Notes under the pieces: model-generated
Databases searched by the model: none
What the model was told of the DNA's origin: nothing
Seen by the model: only the letters and a program-made list of their open reading frames with translations
Made by a program: the position numbers and the translations under genes
Shown: positions 21,697 through 33,090 of the stretch, piece by piece
Numbering within the stretch: the stretch's first letter is position 1
Layout of the letters: each line of letters opens with the position of its first letter
Assembly: GCA_028673005.1 (NCBI GenBank)
Contig: CM054113.1
Location: forward strand, 67,520,350 to 67,584,349
Direction: 5' to 3'
Length of the DNA stretch: 64,000 bases
Source of the DNA: Tanypteryx hageni
Taxonomy: Eukaryota; Arthropoda; Insecta; Odonata; Petaluridae

Positions 21697-22201
21697 TACT
21701 TCGTAGAAACGAGCATTTTGTGTTAACGAGGTTTTAGGTGTACCCGCACGCACTCTCACACACCCACTCGCACACGCATTCCCGCGCGCACACACATTCG
21801 CATACACAGTATTAACTGGGCTAACACGTCATTCAAAGGCAGGAAAAATCGTTTAGCTTATGGCATAGCCTTGCATTATCCGATTAATTTATACAGAAAT
21901 GCCTCATTGTTTTAAAGGCGCGTGGATAACGCGAGCAGTTTTTCCTTCCAACGATCGTAATAAGAATTTCGCATTGCAATTTAAACACTCGATTGTCTCT
22001 CGGTGGTCGTATGTTCAAGGGATGGAATGAAGAGAAGCTAGTCGTCACACTAGCCGAGATCGCTATTATTATACGCTCGCACGAACGTTTGAGAATGCAG
22101 CGGGAAGATAGGCAGCGAGTGAGCAATGGGAGAGAAAAAGGTGGGAACGGAAAAGGGAGGGAGGAAGCGGCAGTCTCTTTACGGTATCGACAGGTGGGCG
22201 C

Positions 22202-22241
22202 GCGTATAGATAGATAGGCGTGCGTATAGATAGATAGGCGT
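22202..22241 (+). repeat. Two tandem copies of a 20-bp unit
   Basis: GCGTATAGATAGATAGGCGT occurs twice head to tail, exact by eye. Short microsatellite-like array. Confidence 0.8.
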
Positions 22242-23289
22242 GCGTGCTAGAGTAGTTGCGTAAGTTATGATAGGGTGAGCGGTGGTATCTACTCAGACTC
22301 GCGATAAGCGAAAGATAGAAAATCGTTTCGCTCTCGCGGGCTCGCATTTGTCGCGAATTGCCTATTCCCATGTGCCATAAACAACGGTCATTTGTTCTTT
22401 AATCGAACTGAATGGACTGTATTGTCTGGACTTAACGTCTATATTTGGCCCTCAAGTTTTGTTTTCACATGATTAAATATCGAAACTCCGTTGTAACGAG
22501 ACTTCATAAAATGAGAAAATGTATTCGTTATTGCGAAATTCTTGTTGTATCCGAAAACTGTCTCTATTTTCCGAATTGATGGAGACCGAACCTATTCCGG
22601 TTGTGCGAGATGCCTACTACTACTACTAGTTACCTCCGCACACAAATATTTAAAAAGAAGTATTAAGGGTGTAAATAAAACGCTGAAGGAAAAGTCAAAA
22701 TTAGACAATTAATACAGTAACACTTAATTGATTTTATTGTATAAAGTAAGTTTAAAGGCCATGTAATACTGTACTAACAATACGTATAATCACCTTTATT
22801 AGACATAATGCTGGCAAATACCGTATATAGTATTTACGTAATGAATCCTATGTAATATCAAATTCTTCTTCATTGGATTTTAGTACGTACTTGTTTTGAC
22901 GGACTTTTGTTTTACAATAACCCATTGAATTTTTATGTATTTCCGACAAAATTTGAAAGACCTATCGTGAAAATCAACATTTGGTGAAATACCACTGACA
23001 ACAACTATGTACCTACTTTGTGGCCGAAATTCGCGTATTTTTTGCCTTAGAAAATGGCTACCAAAGATGCAATTATGCATAACCTAATTAGATATTCGTT
23101 CAGCTCGCTGATTCGAATTTTAAATGAGCGCGTTGCTTGGTTCTACTAATTTATGTCTTCGCTTCAGGTAAGAAATTTCGGTTTGTATCGCAACGATCAG
23201 AAGAAATGAGACTGGTTAACGTCATTTTTGCATTCCGAGCCAACCAAACTGCATTTCCTTTCATTTCAGACCTCCACTTCTCCATTTAA

Positions 23290-24110
23290 CTGTATCCGAG
23301 GAAAGAAATTTCACCGGTGGCCGAAGCGTGCGTCCTCGCGTACGTGTTCGGCATACGCGTCCCTTCGAGGGAGAATCTCCTCGAAGTCGTAATGAAATGA
23401 AACGAGTCCGTATACAAACACATTTCCTATCTGTTTAAACGATAACGAGATAACGAGACCTACCCATCGGCTTAGAACGGATCCGTTCGGGAAGATTGGT
23501 CCATTTGTTTTCCCCCCATCTTCCGCCCACCAATCAGGAGGACCCCTTTTCTCTCATCCGTTATTGAGTGATAACGATGAAGGAATGCCGCTCGCCTTCC
23601 TTTTCTCATCCCTCTCTCTCTATTCATCTCTTTCCCTTTTTATCTCTTCGGGGCCCGTGTCGCCCTCCTTGCCTTGTATGGCGCTACACTCTCGCTCGGA
23701 GAAAAAGGCCGGTTCCTCTTCCCGAATGAGAATAACACGAGGACGGGCGGAGACGTTCTCCGTTAGCGTTCGGTAAGGCCGACGCCATTCGCATGACGTC
23801 ACACTCTCCTCCAGCCGGATGGTGGGAGGAAGGGGGGAGGGAGGAGGAGAGAGGGGGCGATTCCACGCGTCTTAACTCTCCGCGATCGCGTGCGTGCGTG
23901 AAATGGGATGCACGAGATGGCTGCGGTTTCTCTCTCACTCTTCTAGCAAGAGTTCGCACGACACTTCGGTGCTCCGTGGTGCTCGATAGAGAAGAGGTGA
24001 TCGGCCGAGGTGTCTGTCTCTCGCTTTCCTTCGTCGCGGGGAAATCACATGACTCTCGCGGGAGTGAAATCATGGCGATGATGCTATTCAGGCGAGGGTT
24101 TTCTTGAAAC
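23290..24110. other. GC-rich block, candidate regulatory region
   Basis: GC- and CpG-rich stretch with words such as TGACGTCA (23794-23801, a CRE/ATF-type palindrome), GAGGAGAGAGG and CTCTCTCTC. Frames on both strands (23684-24073 minus, 23793-24107 plus) overlap one another and lack domains. It could be an internal promoter or enhancer, but no splice donor or Inr/DPE set was confirmed. Confidence 0.3.
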
Positions 24111-24185
24111 GGATGGAGGTCTATTAGTCGAGATGAGTTGGGAAATATTCTAGAAGTCCATGTTGGGCGAGGTTTTTATTCGTTA

Positions 24186-24360
24186 TGGTGCTGGCACGTG
24201 GAACTGGCGGGCCGCATGCGGTCCTTTCTATGCATGTCCTGTGCTGTGCGTATATAAGATTAATATTTATAGATTTTATTTTACTGCAAAAAAGGCGAAT
24301 TTTTTGCTACCCAGAAATTATCGTGTAAAACATTTTCTTAATTATTGCTCTTAATAGCAA
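24186..24360. repeat. Fragment related to the hAT element at 47241
   Basis: GGAACTGGCGGGCCGCATGCGG matches the left part of the element at 47241-47527, and both then share CGAATTTT.CTA and a TTGCTCTTAATAGCAA or TTTTTAATTGCTAAA stretch. The terminal CAGTGTCAAA is degraded here and no clear right end is visible. Confidence 0.4.
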
Positions 24361-24417
24361 ATAAATGTTCGTTTGTGAAGATAGAAATATATTTTTCTTC
24401 TCTGTGGCTTCCCTCGA

Positions 24418-24421
<4 letters not shown>

Positions 24422-24486
<65 letters not shown>
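24422..24486. repeat. (TA)n microsatellite
   Basis: Uninterrupted alternating T and A for about 60 bases. Prone to length change and to cruciform extrusion. Confidence 0.95.
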
Positions 24487-24488
<2 letters not shown>

Positions 24489-25006
24489 GCTAATATGAGT
24501 CTTCAATGGCGACTTTCCTAATAATGCGGCACTGATGCCCTATCGAGTTTGGCAGAACATATCTAAAGTAATTTTCATGAATATATTTTTCATCATGCAA
24601 TTTACTAGATTTGCGGGTGGCAGGGGATCCAATGCGCGAAACCATCCCTAACAGCGATTCCTAACTGCCTTGGCCCTCCTATCGTGATTGCCATTTAGGG
24701 GAGATCGGACCTTAGTCTCGTTCCGTCCTGCCGTCTGTCCTGTGTGTTTTATCTTCACGGTCGTACCTTCCCATATGGGAGGATTAGTCTGGCGTAGCTG
24801 TCGTCCGGGCAACCTGGAAGGAACCCGGGGTGAAGCACTTGAGGGGGGGGGGCACAAGAGATTGAATGTTAAGGCCTTGAAAAAGCCTATCCTAAGGTCT
24901 AGGGATTAGTCCTAAAACAGTCTGCTTGTCTCTCCGACCTCCGGTAGCTGCAATATGGGGTTTATTCGACGCTATTCTAGCGTTATTCAAATTTTAATCC
25001 TCTGAT

Positions 25007-25060
25007 CAGGACTGGCCCTAGGTATTTTGGCGTCCCGGACAAGGATCCGTTCAGGCTCTG
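25007..25060 (+). repeat. hAT-like left-end fragment
   Basis: CAGGACTGGCCCTAGG followed by TTTTGGCGTCCCGGACAAGG has the form of the left terminus whose right end is seen at 52108-52181 (CGGATCCTAGAGACGGCTCTG). No right end is visible close by, so the copy is truncated or its boundary was missed. Confidence 0.3.
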
Positions 25061-25725
25061 CCTTATAATTAAGGAAATTTTTATGAAAACATGTCTAACG
25101 TGCCTGCTTATTTATTTAAGGAAATATTAAAGAGGGAAGGATTAAAGATATGCCATAGGTATGCTCAGCCTTTCGGCGGTTGCCGGTCGACATTCTTCGT
25201 ATATTCTGTGCACGGGCGTCGAGAGCTAACGCTGACCCCGGTGCAAAGTGTATGGCGGGCCCCCCATGTGTGTGTATATGTGTTTGTGCGTGTATGTCCG
25301 CATGGAGATATGAGGGTTAAAAAGCAACTAGTAATTTCTGAAAAAAATTTATTGAAAAAATGTGTTAATCTTAAATAGCCAAAAAATTGAAAGAATATAA
25401 CATAAAAATTAAACAAATATAACGAGTACATGAATAAATACGGTATTTAACTTATGAGTAATTATCAGTTAAAATATTGTTGCTTAAGTAAATATAACTA
25501 AGGATATTAATAAATAGCTAGCGATTACTTACCTTTATTGTTAATCCCAATTAAACGTCTTGAAAATATAAGTCCATATAATTTATGCCGGTTGCTCTAA
25601 AATATTGAATACATACATAGTACATATTTATACCAAATGAATGACCGTGATAAATGGATGTTAACACAAAGAATACTAGGAAACCATTGAGATCTCTATT
25701 TCCGGCCACTCTAATTTTTATTTCT

Positions 25726-26409
25726 CCATACGTAGGTAGTATAGGGGAAGGTATTGTTTTCATGAAAAAAATCGATTTCAAGATTTCAACGGAAATACAG
25801 GTTTTGAGGTCCCCTGGATACGTTTTGACCATTTTCTCGATTATGTCTGTGTGTGTGACAGTTTTTTGTGGGTGCTCTAACTCAAAAACTATTAATCAGG
25901 CCAATGCGAAATTTTATATTTAACATTTTTTTTGACACAAGAACTGATTAGTTTTTGGTAAAGATCAGTCAACCGGAAGTGGGTGTTTACTTTTGTCACT
26001 ATCCGCTTTTTGAAATATTGCTTTAATATGTGGTTAATGTAAAAAGTACTGGAATAAATGTTGTAGGAAATTTAATTTTCTACAACCTTTGTTTGAAACA
26101 TTTTCCCATATGTTTAAGAGATATTTTTAAAACTATTTTAGCTGCCACCACTTACCGGCGACTTTTGTTAACAATTGACGCTTAGTTACGTCTTAGTAAC
26201 GCTCCTTTTTATTTTCTGGATTGTTGGAGATTCCTGGCTATATCCAATAACAGAAGGCTACGGTATGAGTCTATTTCTGTTCTTTGTAAAGTATTTAAAT
26301 TTTTCTCGCAGATGCTTACGAGTAAAATATTCATTATCATTTAACCTATTTGAAATTTTTAGAAATATTACAGGTATGGAGAAAGTCATGTGGTGGCCAT
26401 ATCGGATTT
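25726..26409 (+). mobile_element. Copy B of the ~690-bp dispersed element
   Basis: Full-length plus-strand copy starting TTTCTCCATACGTAGG and ending TATGGAGAAAGTCATGTGG plus the shared GGCCATATCGGATTTTT. Internal landmarks (GGGGAAGGTATTGTTTTCATG, CCGGAAGTGGGTGTTTAC, GACGCTTAGTTACGTC) are shared with copies A, C and D. Short frames across it carry stops in each copy, so it is taken as non-coding. Confidence 0.75.
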
Positions 26410-26729
26410 TTGTTAACGTCTTTACCCGCACATCCACTTTGTCAACAATACAACTATACAACATACCGGTATACTCGGCCGAGCCCCTTGAAGAATTGTG
26501 GGCCCGGATACTGTAGACCCATCTCCCCCCCCCCCCCTCTCGTCGGGCCTGTCTGTGCATAGACTCTGTGCCCTAGCAAAGGAGGGACAATAGGGAGAGA
26601 GGGGAGCTGCCCCGCGCACCGAAGCGAGGTGGGGGGCGGGCAGTTCGATATTTTGGGATTTATATTTCGAATTTTTTATTTTAATTATGAATGCACGGTA
26701 ACAAGAGTAACATTTTTCTTATTTTTTTA

Positions 26730-26901
26730 CGCAAAACCTCGATAATACAAAACTAATACTAATACAAAATACTCATTTATAAGAAGCGTAATTCAGTTCT
26801 CCGCAAAATCATAGGTGTATGTTGCCTGTTAGTGTAACGAACCCGTTAATTTGTATCATGAAATTTAGTCTCTCGAAGTTTGTACTAACGAGGTTTTACT
26901 G
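26730..26901. mobile_element. TA-flanked pogo/Tc-like MITE, ~172 bp
   Basis: The left end CGCAAAACCTCGATAATACA and the inverted right end (CAGTAAAACCTCGTTAGTAC on the minus strand) form imperfect terminal repeats with TA outside each (26728-26729 and 26902-26903). Same AACCTCG subfamily as 10581 and 36296. Confidence 0.5.
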
Positions 26902-27094
26902 TATCATTTTTATAATTTTGAAAATTTGGATAGGATGTTTTTTGAACATACATCGGGAGTCAGAATTTCCCAGACAGACCGTCGGGAGGGCGCCCCAAAG
27001 AGTTTGGTGCTCCGGGCGGGCCTCCTGTAAAGACATAACGATCTCTTTTGAGCCGTAAATTTTACTCGCGAATTTCGCTACCTTTCTTTAAATT

Positions 27095-27240
27095 TTTATT
27101 TTCTAATATACGTAGTATATTGAGCAAGCATTGTAGTCGTGAAAAAATTCGACTTCGAGATTTTGATGGAAATATACATTTTAGGTGTCCCTAATACCAT
27201 AAAAGTGGTTGTCGCCATTGTCTGTCTGTTCGCCTTCCTA
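27095..27240 (+). repeat. Diverged fragment of the ~690-bp element family
   Basis: ATATACGTAGTATATTGAGC, then AAAATTCGACTTCGAGATTTTGATGG and a GTCTGTCTG block parallel the left 150 bases of copies A-D, with many differences. An older relative. Confidence 0.35.
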
Positions 27241-27261
27241 GGGCCCAAACACGTACATTAA

Positions 27262-27735
27262 ATCGAATGATATCTCATATTTATGCAATATATCATCTTT
27301 TGCGGACTCTTTTTTCATAAAAATGATATTGCACAAAAATTAAGGCTAGTTTATTCTTGGCGATTTTTAGAAAAATTTGATTTACACAGTGGCATTACAA
27401 TTTACGCTAAGCTACCTTACCTAAGACCTATGACGTCACGCCTCCGCCGCGATCCACTGAAAACCTTACTACAGCCTAACGGTTAAACTAAATCGAATAT
27501 CTCATATTTGTGGATAATATTATTCATAAAAGACATTCTGAAGAGATTAACGATATTGCGCAACAATTAAGGGTACTTTATTCTTGGATATTTTGAAAAA
27601 AAAATCGATTTACTCAAAAATGGCTATAAGGATTTTGATTAAAATCCACCCAATCGTCACAAATAGTACTAAGCCGTATATAAAAAAATACGAAATATCG
27701 ATCATTGGCATTAAAATATACGCTAAACTACGGTT
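27262..27735 (+). repeat. Two-unit imperfect tandem duplication
   Basis: A block with ATATCTCATATTT, then GATATTGC.CAA.AATTAAGG and TTTATTCTTGG followed by ACGCTAA.CTACC appears at about 27262-27420 and again at about 27492-27735. The second unit is longer and diverged. It may be an internal repeat of an old transposon. Confidence 0.45.
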
Positions 27736-28821
27736 AACTACAAGCTTTTTTCTTTTACAAGCGTACACAGTGGACCAAACGTATATATGTACGTATATGA
27801 GAAATTTTGTGCAATGTATATTGCGCCGTTTATTTTTAACGCAAACATGTGACTTCTCATGCGGTTACCATACACTCGACGCGTATTCGTCAGGATGTAA
27901 CACTTCTCTCAAACTTGGTTTAATATTCAATTTTTCAGTGAGTCTAAGACGGTATACTTTCTCCACTTCTATATTCCTAAACGTTAAATTGAAGTTCTAC
28001 AACTCGATTTTTTCTGTAACCCGAATTTTCCGTTATCCGGATATTTTTTTATCTTCCTCCAAATTCTGGTCATAGGCATCATATTGTATTTATTGTATTT
28101 TCCGGGTTAATTTTCAAGTTCGCTTTGGTATCTCAGATGTGCGACCGAAGGGCCTTATTTCAATTTTCGTTAGAACGCCCATTGAAAGGGAAGTTCCAAG
28201 AGAATCAGTCGGTCTTTTTCGAGATTTCTTCAAAGAATATCTTTTCGCCAGTATCCAGCCGGTCCACTTTACAGCGATCACAAATCAGATTTTCGCCACT
28301 TAATGACAAGGTTTCTTTATGAGGGGTTTCAAAATTTTTGTCATATTTTTGGTAGGTTACAGGACCGAGTGGAAGGTATTAAAGTTTTACTCGCTTGGAA
28401 CCTCGACCCGTAACATTCAAATCCAAGAAATAGAAGGAGAAAAAATTCTCAAAATTAGAGAGTGGTGAATCGATTTTCCTGGATAGTTCCGGTTCTTTCT
28501 CTGTCAGGAATAAAATTTCCCTAATTTTCTACTTCTATCCCAACGGAAAATTTTCTTTAATCTATGCAAGTAACAAAGCAATTATATTTTCAATTGGTAT
28601 TTTCAGTGAGAACATTTGCAACGCTAAGAAAATTTAATCCACATATATGTTAGGTATCTGAATACAAAACTCCGCTCCTAGTGCTGAAACCGTGGTTGTA
28701 TTATTTATTGGATTTTTTACGTTCTTAGTTACCGAGTATTTTTGTAAATTTTCTTGAAAATGCAATTCCGCAAAGTTATGACTTCTCGATCGATTGCATT
28801 TTTCACGTTATGTTGGAGTAT

Positions 28822-29050
28822 GCAACTTTGATGTGGAGTGTGGCATTATATGGGTGTGAGACATGGACTTTAAGGGAAGAAGATGTGGGCAGATTGGAGG
28901 CGTTTTAGATGTAGGTATGGCGTACACTGAGGATAATTTGATAGAGTGAGATAAAAACAAAAGAGGATGTCTTGAATACGGTAAGGGACGATAGGAGATT
29001 ATTTGGAGTAGTAAGGGAATGACAGATTTTTTCATGGTCTGTTGAAGGAA
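28822..29050 (+). pseudogene. Degenerate LINE reverse-transcriptase C-terminal fragment
   Basis: Plus-strand translation from about 28822 gives ATLMWSVALYGCETWTLREE then DVGRLEAF and, after stops, TKEDVLNTVRDDRRLFG. This matches the block LYGAETWTLRKND...LESFEMW...DEVLRRIGEKR of the LINE at 5707. Several in-frame stops show it is dead. It is the third LINE remnant in the window. Confidence 0.65.
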
Positions 29051-29430
29051 GCCATAGAAGGGAAGAGAGGAATATTAGATGATTCGAAAAATCCTCCGAA
29101 AGGTAGAATAACTATGACGAATTATTAGAATATGCGCCAGTTATTTATTTTAGAACTGATTAATAAATGTAATTGAAAGTATATTGTTCCATTTATATTT
29201 TACAGACTTTTTAAAATTATTTGTATCATTTATATCGATTTTTTTGTAGTTTAAAAATCTGTTGGCGGGAAAAAGCCGTTGTTTCCTTTTTAAAACCTTA
29301 ATAACTAAGAAATAACACTTTAAAAGGGCATTGTATTATACTATTTGTGTCATTTTCTTCCTTAAGTATAGCTTTTTTTCTAGTTACCTACCGGAAAAAA
29401 AATTGAGCATTTGTAGTAGCCGCATAAATA

Positions 29431-29596
29431 GTAGAACCTCGATATTGCAAATTCGATAATTCGAATTTTCTACAGTTACACGTTCGTATTTATAAACATT
29501 ATAATGGAGTTTCGATAACTCAGAATTGTCTCCATCTTCCCTTGAGGTTCGGGTTATCTAGGTTTTGAGATATTGCTGTTCGAAATATCGAGGTAC
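29431..29596. mobile_element. pogo/Tc-like MITE, diverged
   Basis: GTAGAACCTCGATATTGC at the left and, inverted, GTACCTCGATATTTCGAAC at the right form terminal repeats. Internal TTCGATAATTCGAA repeats echo the terminal motif. TA lies before the left end, and the right flank is less clear. Confidence 0.4.
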
Positions 29597-30300
29597 GATG
29601 GTGCATGGTCGTTAGAATATGCGAACCGGATTTCTAGTGAAGGGCATAACGGAACATAAAACCATTCCTACTGAAAAGACCGCGTGCTTCATGTCGAGTC
29701 GTGCCGTTGCCGTTTCTTCAAAGTGCAAATGTTTTCCTTATAAAAAATACCAGCAAGTCGAGTTTGAATGCGCAACCCGCATTTTAGCGCTTGTTTATGA
29801 CCAACGCGGCATATAACATTATAATATCATTTTTATTTCCGGAAAACCTGATTTGGAATGTGTTCCGCCAGGAATACATGAACATTCTAAGGATCCAGCA
29901 ATAAATTCTCCGTAGTCGCTAGAACCACGAGCGCCATCGTAAAAACCTCGTGACGTCAGATGTGTTTTACCGGGACGAGGAGGGAGATGAGAGACTCGCG
30001 CGTACATTTTATATGTAACGCATTCGGTCGTTGCTGCTTATGGCATTGTTCTCATGCGATTGACCGGATCTCCCACGCGTTGCACACGCGAGGGCTTCGC
30101 ACGTAATGGCTATTTATCCCCGCAGACGCCTCGCTTACGCGTTGGGGCGGGCGAGTTCCGGGACAGAACGTGGGAGAAGGCGGGAGTCGTCGCAGATTGG
30201 CGGAGGTATTACGAAGTGTACTTTTCGTTCACATAATCCAGCAATTACCAAACTTGGACCTCCTCCATCGTCTCTCCTTGACCTACATCAGGATCGATAA
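29597..30300. other. Intron stretch without identified feature
   Basis: Short overlapping frames on both strands with no domain or splice support. GC rises somewhat around 29930-30200. Nothing further was recognised. Confidence 0.3.
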
Positions 30301-30315
30301 TTAATGATAACCTAT

Positions 30316-30318
<3 letters not shown>

Positions 30319-30375
<57 letters not shown>
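30319..30375. repeat. (TA)n microsatellite, left of inverted-repeat element
   Basis: Continuous TA dinucleotides for about 55 bases, close to the left arm of the element at 30406-30622. Confidence 0.95.
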
Positions 30376-30376
<1 letters not shown>

Positions 30377-30405
30377 CAGCTTACGGAAAAGGAAAGGTAA
30401 AATGG

Positions 30406-30616
30406 ATAAATGGATGTCAACAAGGTGTTGGGATGAGGAAACCCAGTGAGCACTCACCAATCAGACGACTTCAGGTTGGCGAGGCTCCGGGGATGTCGAA
30501 GCGACACACGTAAAAGAACACTAAAACACAGAAACATCACAAACGTAGAAGCTTTCGGAATTGTTCCTTCATCAGCTACAGAGAGAGAACTGTTGACTGA
30601 CACCTTGTTGACATCC

Positions 30617-30622
<6 letters not shown>
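30406..30622 (-). mobile_element. Element with perfect 23-bp inverted ends and hammerhead-like core
   Basis: 30406-30428 and 30600-30622 are exact inverted copies (outer bases ATAAATGGATGTCAACAAGG), and both sides run into (TA)n arrays. On the minus strand inside are CTGATGA (30575-30569), the stem-loop AGGAACAATTCC and GAAA (30556-30553). GTAG before the core is complementary to CTAC after GCTT. This order is that of hammerhead-bearing Penelope-like terminal repeats, though helix III is too short here to expect activity. The family is inferred. Confidence 0.5.

Positions 30623-30677
<55 letters not shown>
30621..30677. repeat. (TA)n microsatellite, right of inverted-repeat element
   Basis: Continuous TA dinucleotides directly abutting the right inverted arm, followed by a short CACACACA run. 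Confidence 0.95.
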
Positions 30678-30683
<6 letters not shown>

Positions 30684-31120
30684 CACACACACTAGTAGAA
30701 GGTGCTTGCATACTGCAAGCATTTCATCTCACCTTGAAAAAACATTCATTTTTCAGAGAGATATTTAATCATGAGAAATATTTCTTTAATTCTAAAGATT
30801 TCTTCTCAAGACCGTTTTTCGTTTTTTCATTATGGAAACATAATGGGGTAAAACAATCACTAATTTTTGCAATTTTAGGAATATTATACTTTTCCCACAT
30901 TGAGTTAATAATGCAACACATTTCTGCCAAATTTTAAATTTATAGCACAATTAGAAGTGAAATAACATTTATCTAATTGTTTAACATTAAATAATTTTTG
31001 ACGGGCGCAATAACGATTTCATGGATGCAATGAAATAGTTATTCGTTTAAATATATTAACCACTAAATAATTAAAAATTTTCAGCTCCCTAACTTGCAGA
31101 GTAGTGTCTACAAATATACC

Positions 31121-31411
31121 TATTTGTTTAAACTTGAAGAATTTTTAACTGCCAAACAAATTGAAATATCAAAATTTCTTTAATCCTTATTTCGTTTTTT
31201 TACAAATCCTACCTTTAAAAAAATTTCAGCGCCGTAGCACATTCGGAAATACATAAACCTTGAAAATTTGTTTAAACAATTGCGAATTTTTAGCGGCCGC
31301 ATTGTTGCACTTTTTCAAGATTTTCGGTTTTTCTAGTGGGTTTTGCACAAAATCCTAACTAAGAAAAAATTTTTGGTTCTCCAGCTCATCTGTAAGTGCC
31401 TAAACATTAGT
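31121..31411 (+). repeat. ~290-bp dispersed repeat, copy 1
   Basis: Near-identical over almost its whole length to 51271-51563: shared ATTTGTTTAAACTT.AAGAAT, AGCGGCCGC, TAGCACAT.CGGAAATACA, CAGCTCATCTG.AAGTGCC, CTAAACATTAGT. The end motif (CAGCTCATC...GTGCCTAAACA) resembles the sequence just before the copy in the 51-kb locus, as if the unit came from a tandem array. Non-coding. Confidence 0.8.
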
Positions 31412-31452
31412 ATCCTCCTATATGTATGTTATATCCTCCTCTGTAAGGAACG

Positions 31453-31965
31453 TCTATATATAATGATGTCTGATCGTTATACCAAACCAACGAAGAGAGA
31501 GAGAGAGAGGTTATGCATTTGGACATCTCTTAAGATATCGTAACCAAATTTTGCATAATGGTTCCTGAGATATTGTTTTATTTATTTGTTCATAGGAAAA
31601 ACAGCCATATTTGGCCTCTTACATGTAACATAACAACCAAATAAGCAACAACATAATAATAAATAGGACACTAATTTTAAAAAGACAACAAGACATGGAG
31701 TAAGATACGTTCGAGTCGGGGGTTACGTTTAAGAAAGGCGTTGAAGGTGCGGGATGAGGAGAGGAATGATTAGCGGTTGTAGAGTTCAGGGCTGATGGAA
31801 TTCGGTAGAATAAAGATCTCTGCGATAATGGTGGAAAGGCCGAATTTGGGTAGGTGAAGGACACTATGGTTGCGGGTAGGGCGAGGGAGAACATGAAGGA
31901 AAAACAAGGACAAAAGTTTTGTCTGTTTGAATCCTTCCCGAGCAACGCCGGGTGCCTTCAGCTAG
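31453..31965 (+). mobile_element. Possible short Helitron derivative
   Basis: The right end has CCCG at 31937-31940 and CGGG at 31949-31952 (a small hairpin), then ten bases on CTAG (31962-31965) followed by T, the Helitron 3' layout of hairpin plus CTRR inserted before T. TCTATATATAATGATG at 31453 is an acceptable TC-type left end. The same TCTATATATAATGAT phrase recurs near 56000. No Rep/helicase coding is present. The preceding base is G rather than A, so the left boundary is weak. Confidence 0.4.
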
Positions 31966-32317
31966 TTATCTTTACTTTGTAACCAATTATCCCCTAACCG
32001 TTTTATCTTCTTTCTTCCATCCTTCCCTAATTAATTAGATTAATCAATCAATTTGCCTTCTTATCCCTTCCCCTCCACCTCCTTTCTATTCCATTTACTC
32101 ATTGTATTCCAACTTATGGCTCAGTACCTAATGACGACTCCGTGACAGTGTTGCCAATCTGGGAATTTTCTTCTAGATATAGCGTATTTCGTCGATCATC
32201 TGGGGTACAAAAATCTTTAAAATCAGCAAAGCGGATTTTCTGGGCTATTTTACAAATGAATTTTGAGGTTTTTATTCGCGTATTTACAAAATTTATAAAA
32301 GTTTAAATATTCTATAA

Positions 32318-32786
32318 CAGGGGTCTCAAACTCGCGGGCCCCGTGGTATATTTCTGCAGCCTGCGAATTAAGGCAATTTAAACTAGACGGCCAAGACTCA
32401 AATGTATTTCTTATAAAATATTTCATGTAAATCTAAGAAATTTAAGAAGTATGTTAAATCAGCATTTTTTTTTAAATATACGCAGTTTATTGCTCATTCA
32501 GATTTATATAAATTCTGCACAGGTGGGGTACTAAGTATGTTTTTCCTGCTGCCAGTGTGTGTTTTTCATGTCAAAATAATCTAATCCTCGACGCCGAAAC
32601 TAACATTTTTGTTATGAATGGGTTTGAGGCCGCATCATAGGGTTGTGGCGATTTCTTCCCTGCGGAAGGGGAGAATGAATGACCAAAGAATATGAAACGG
32701 TATGAGGACTAAGAAAGTTTGCGACCCGCGGACTTAACACGGTGCCTTCATGCGGCTCGCGCATCGATGTGAGTTTGAGACCCCTT
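32318..32786. mobile_element. hAT-type non-autonomous element, 469 bp, perfect 8-bp TSD
   Basis: The left end CAGGGGTCTCAAACTCGCGG and the inverted right end AAGGGGTCTCAAACTC match except for the first base. TTCTATAA stands directly outside both ends (32310-32317 and 32787-32794), an exact 8-bp target duplication as hAT transposases make. GCGGCTCGCG/CGCGGGCC blocks lie next to the ends. No transposase frame is present, so it depended on a helper element. The element at 60733 is a relative by internal sequence. Confidence 0.8.
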
Positions 32787-33003
32787 TTCTATAATAATTT
32801 TAATCTTCTACAAAAAGTCCATACTTTATGTATTTAATACATAGTGTTTCCAGAAATTCTGTGAAATGACGCGCGCTTAATTTGTAGGGAAGATATGAAA
32901 GTGACGTGGATAAAATCCCAATACTAGCTTATTTTCGTCTAAATCTCGGAGATTTTTCATAACCATTTAGTGGATTTATTTTTTGGCAACACAGCTCCGT
33001 GAG

Positions 33004-33090
33004 TCGAAACCTAAGTAGTCATTTTTATTTTTCGTCGTGGAATTTGCAGTCTTGCAATTGTTTCTTTTTACAAATATTTTTTCTTTAAAA
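33004..33090 (+). repeat. Fragment related to the foldback at 44373
   Basis: GTCGAAACCTAAGTAGTCATTTTTATTTTTCG then GTGGAATTTG matches the centre of the palindromic element at 44373-44611 (GTCGAAACTTAGATGGTCAT...). The flanking arms are mostly gone. Confidence 0.4.

Noticed and set aside
23684..24107. 129-codon minus and 104-codon plus frames
   Set aside because: Antiparallel overlap in GC-rich DNA with no recognisable domain or splice context.
27584..28075. 163-codon plus frame
   Set aside because: AT-rich, starts inside an imperfect repeat and has no domain.
30557..30575. Active hammerhead ribozyme at this site
   Set aside because: Core and helix II are present, but only four bases separate GAAA from the outer helix, too few for a normal helix III. 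Kept as hammerhead-like only.
30446..30937. 163-codon frame with a Tyr/Ile repeat
   Set aside because: It is the translation of the (TA)n array and neighbouring element.
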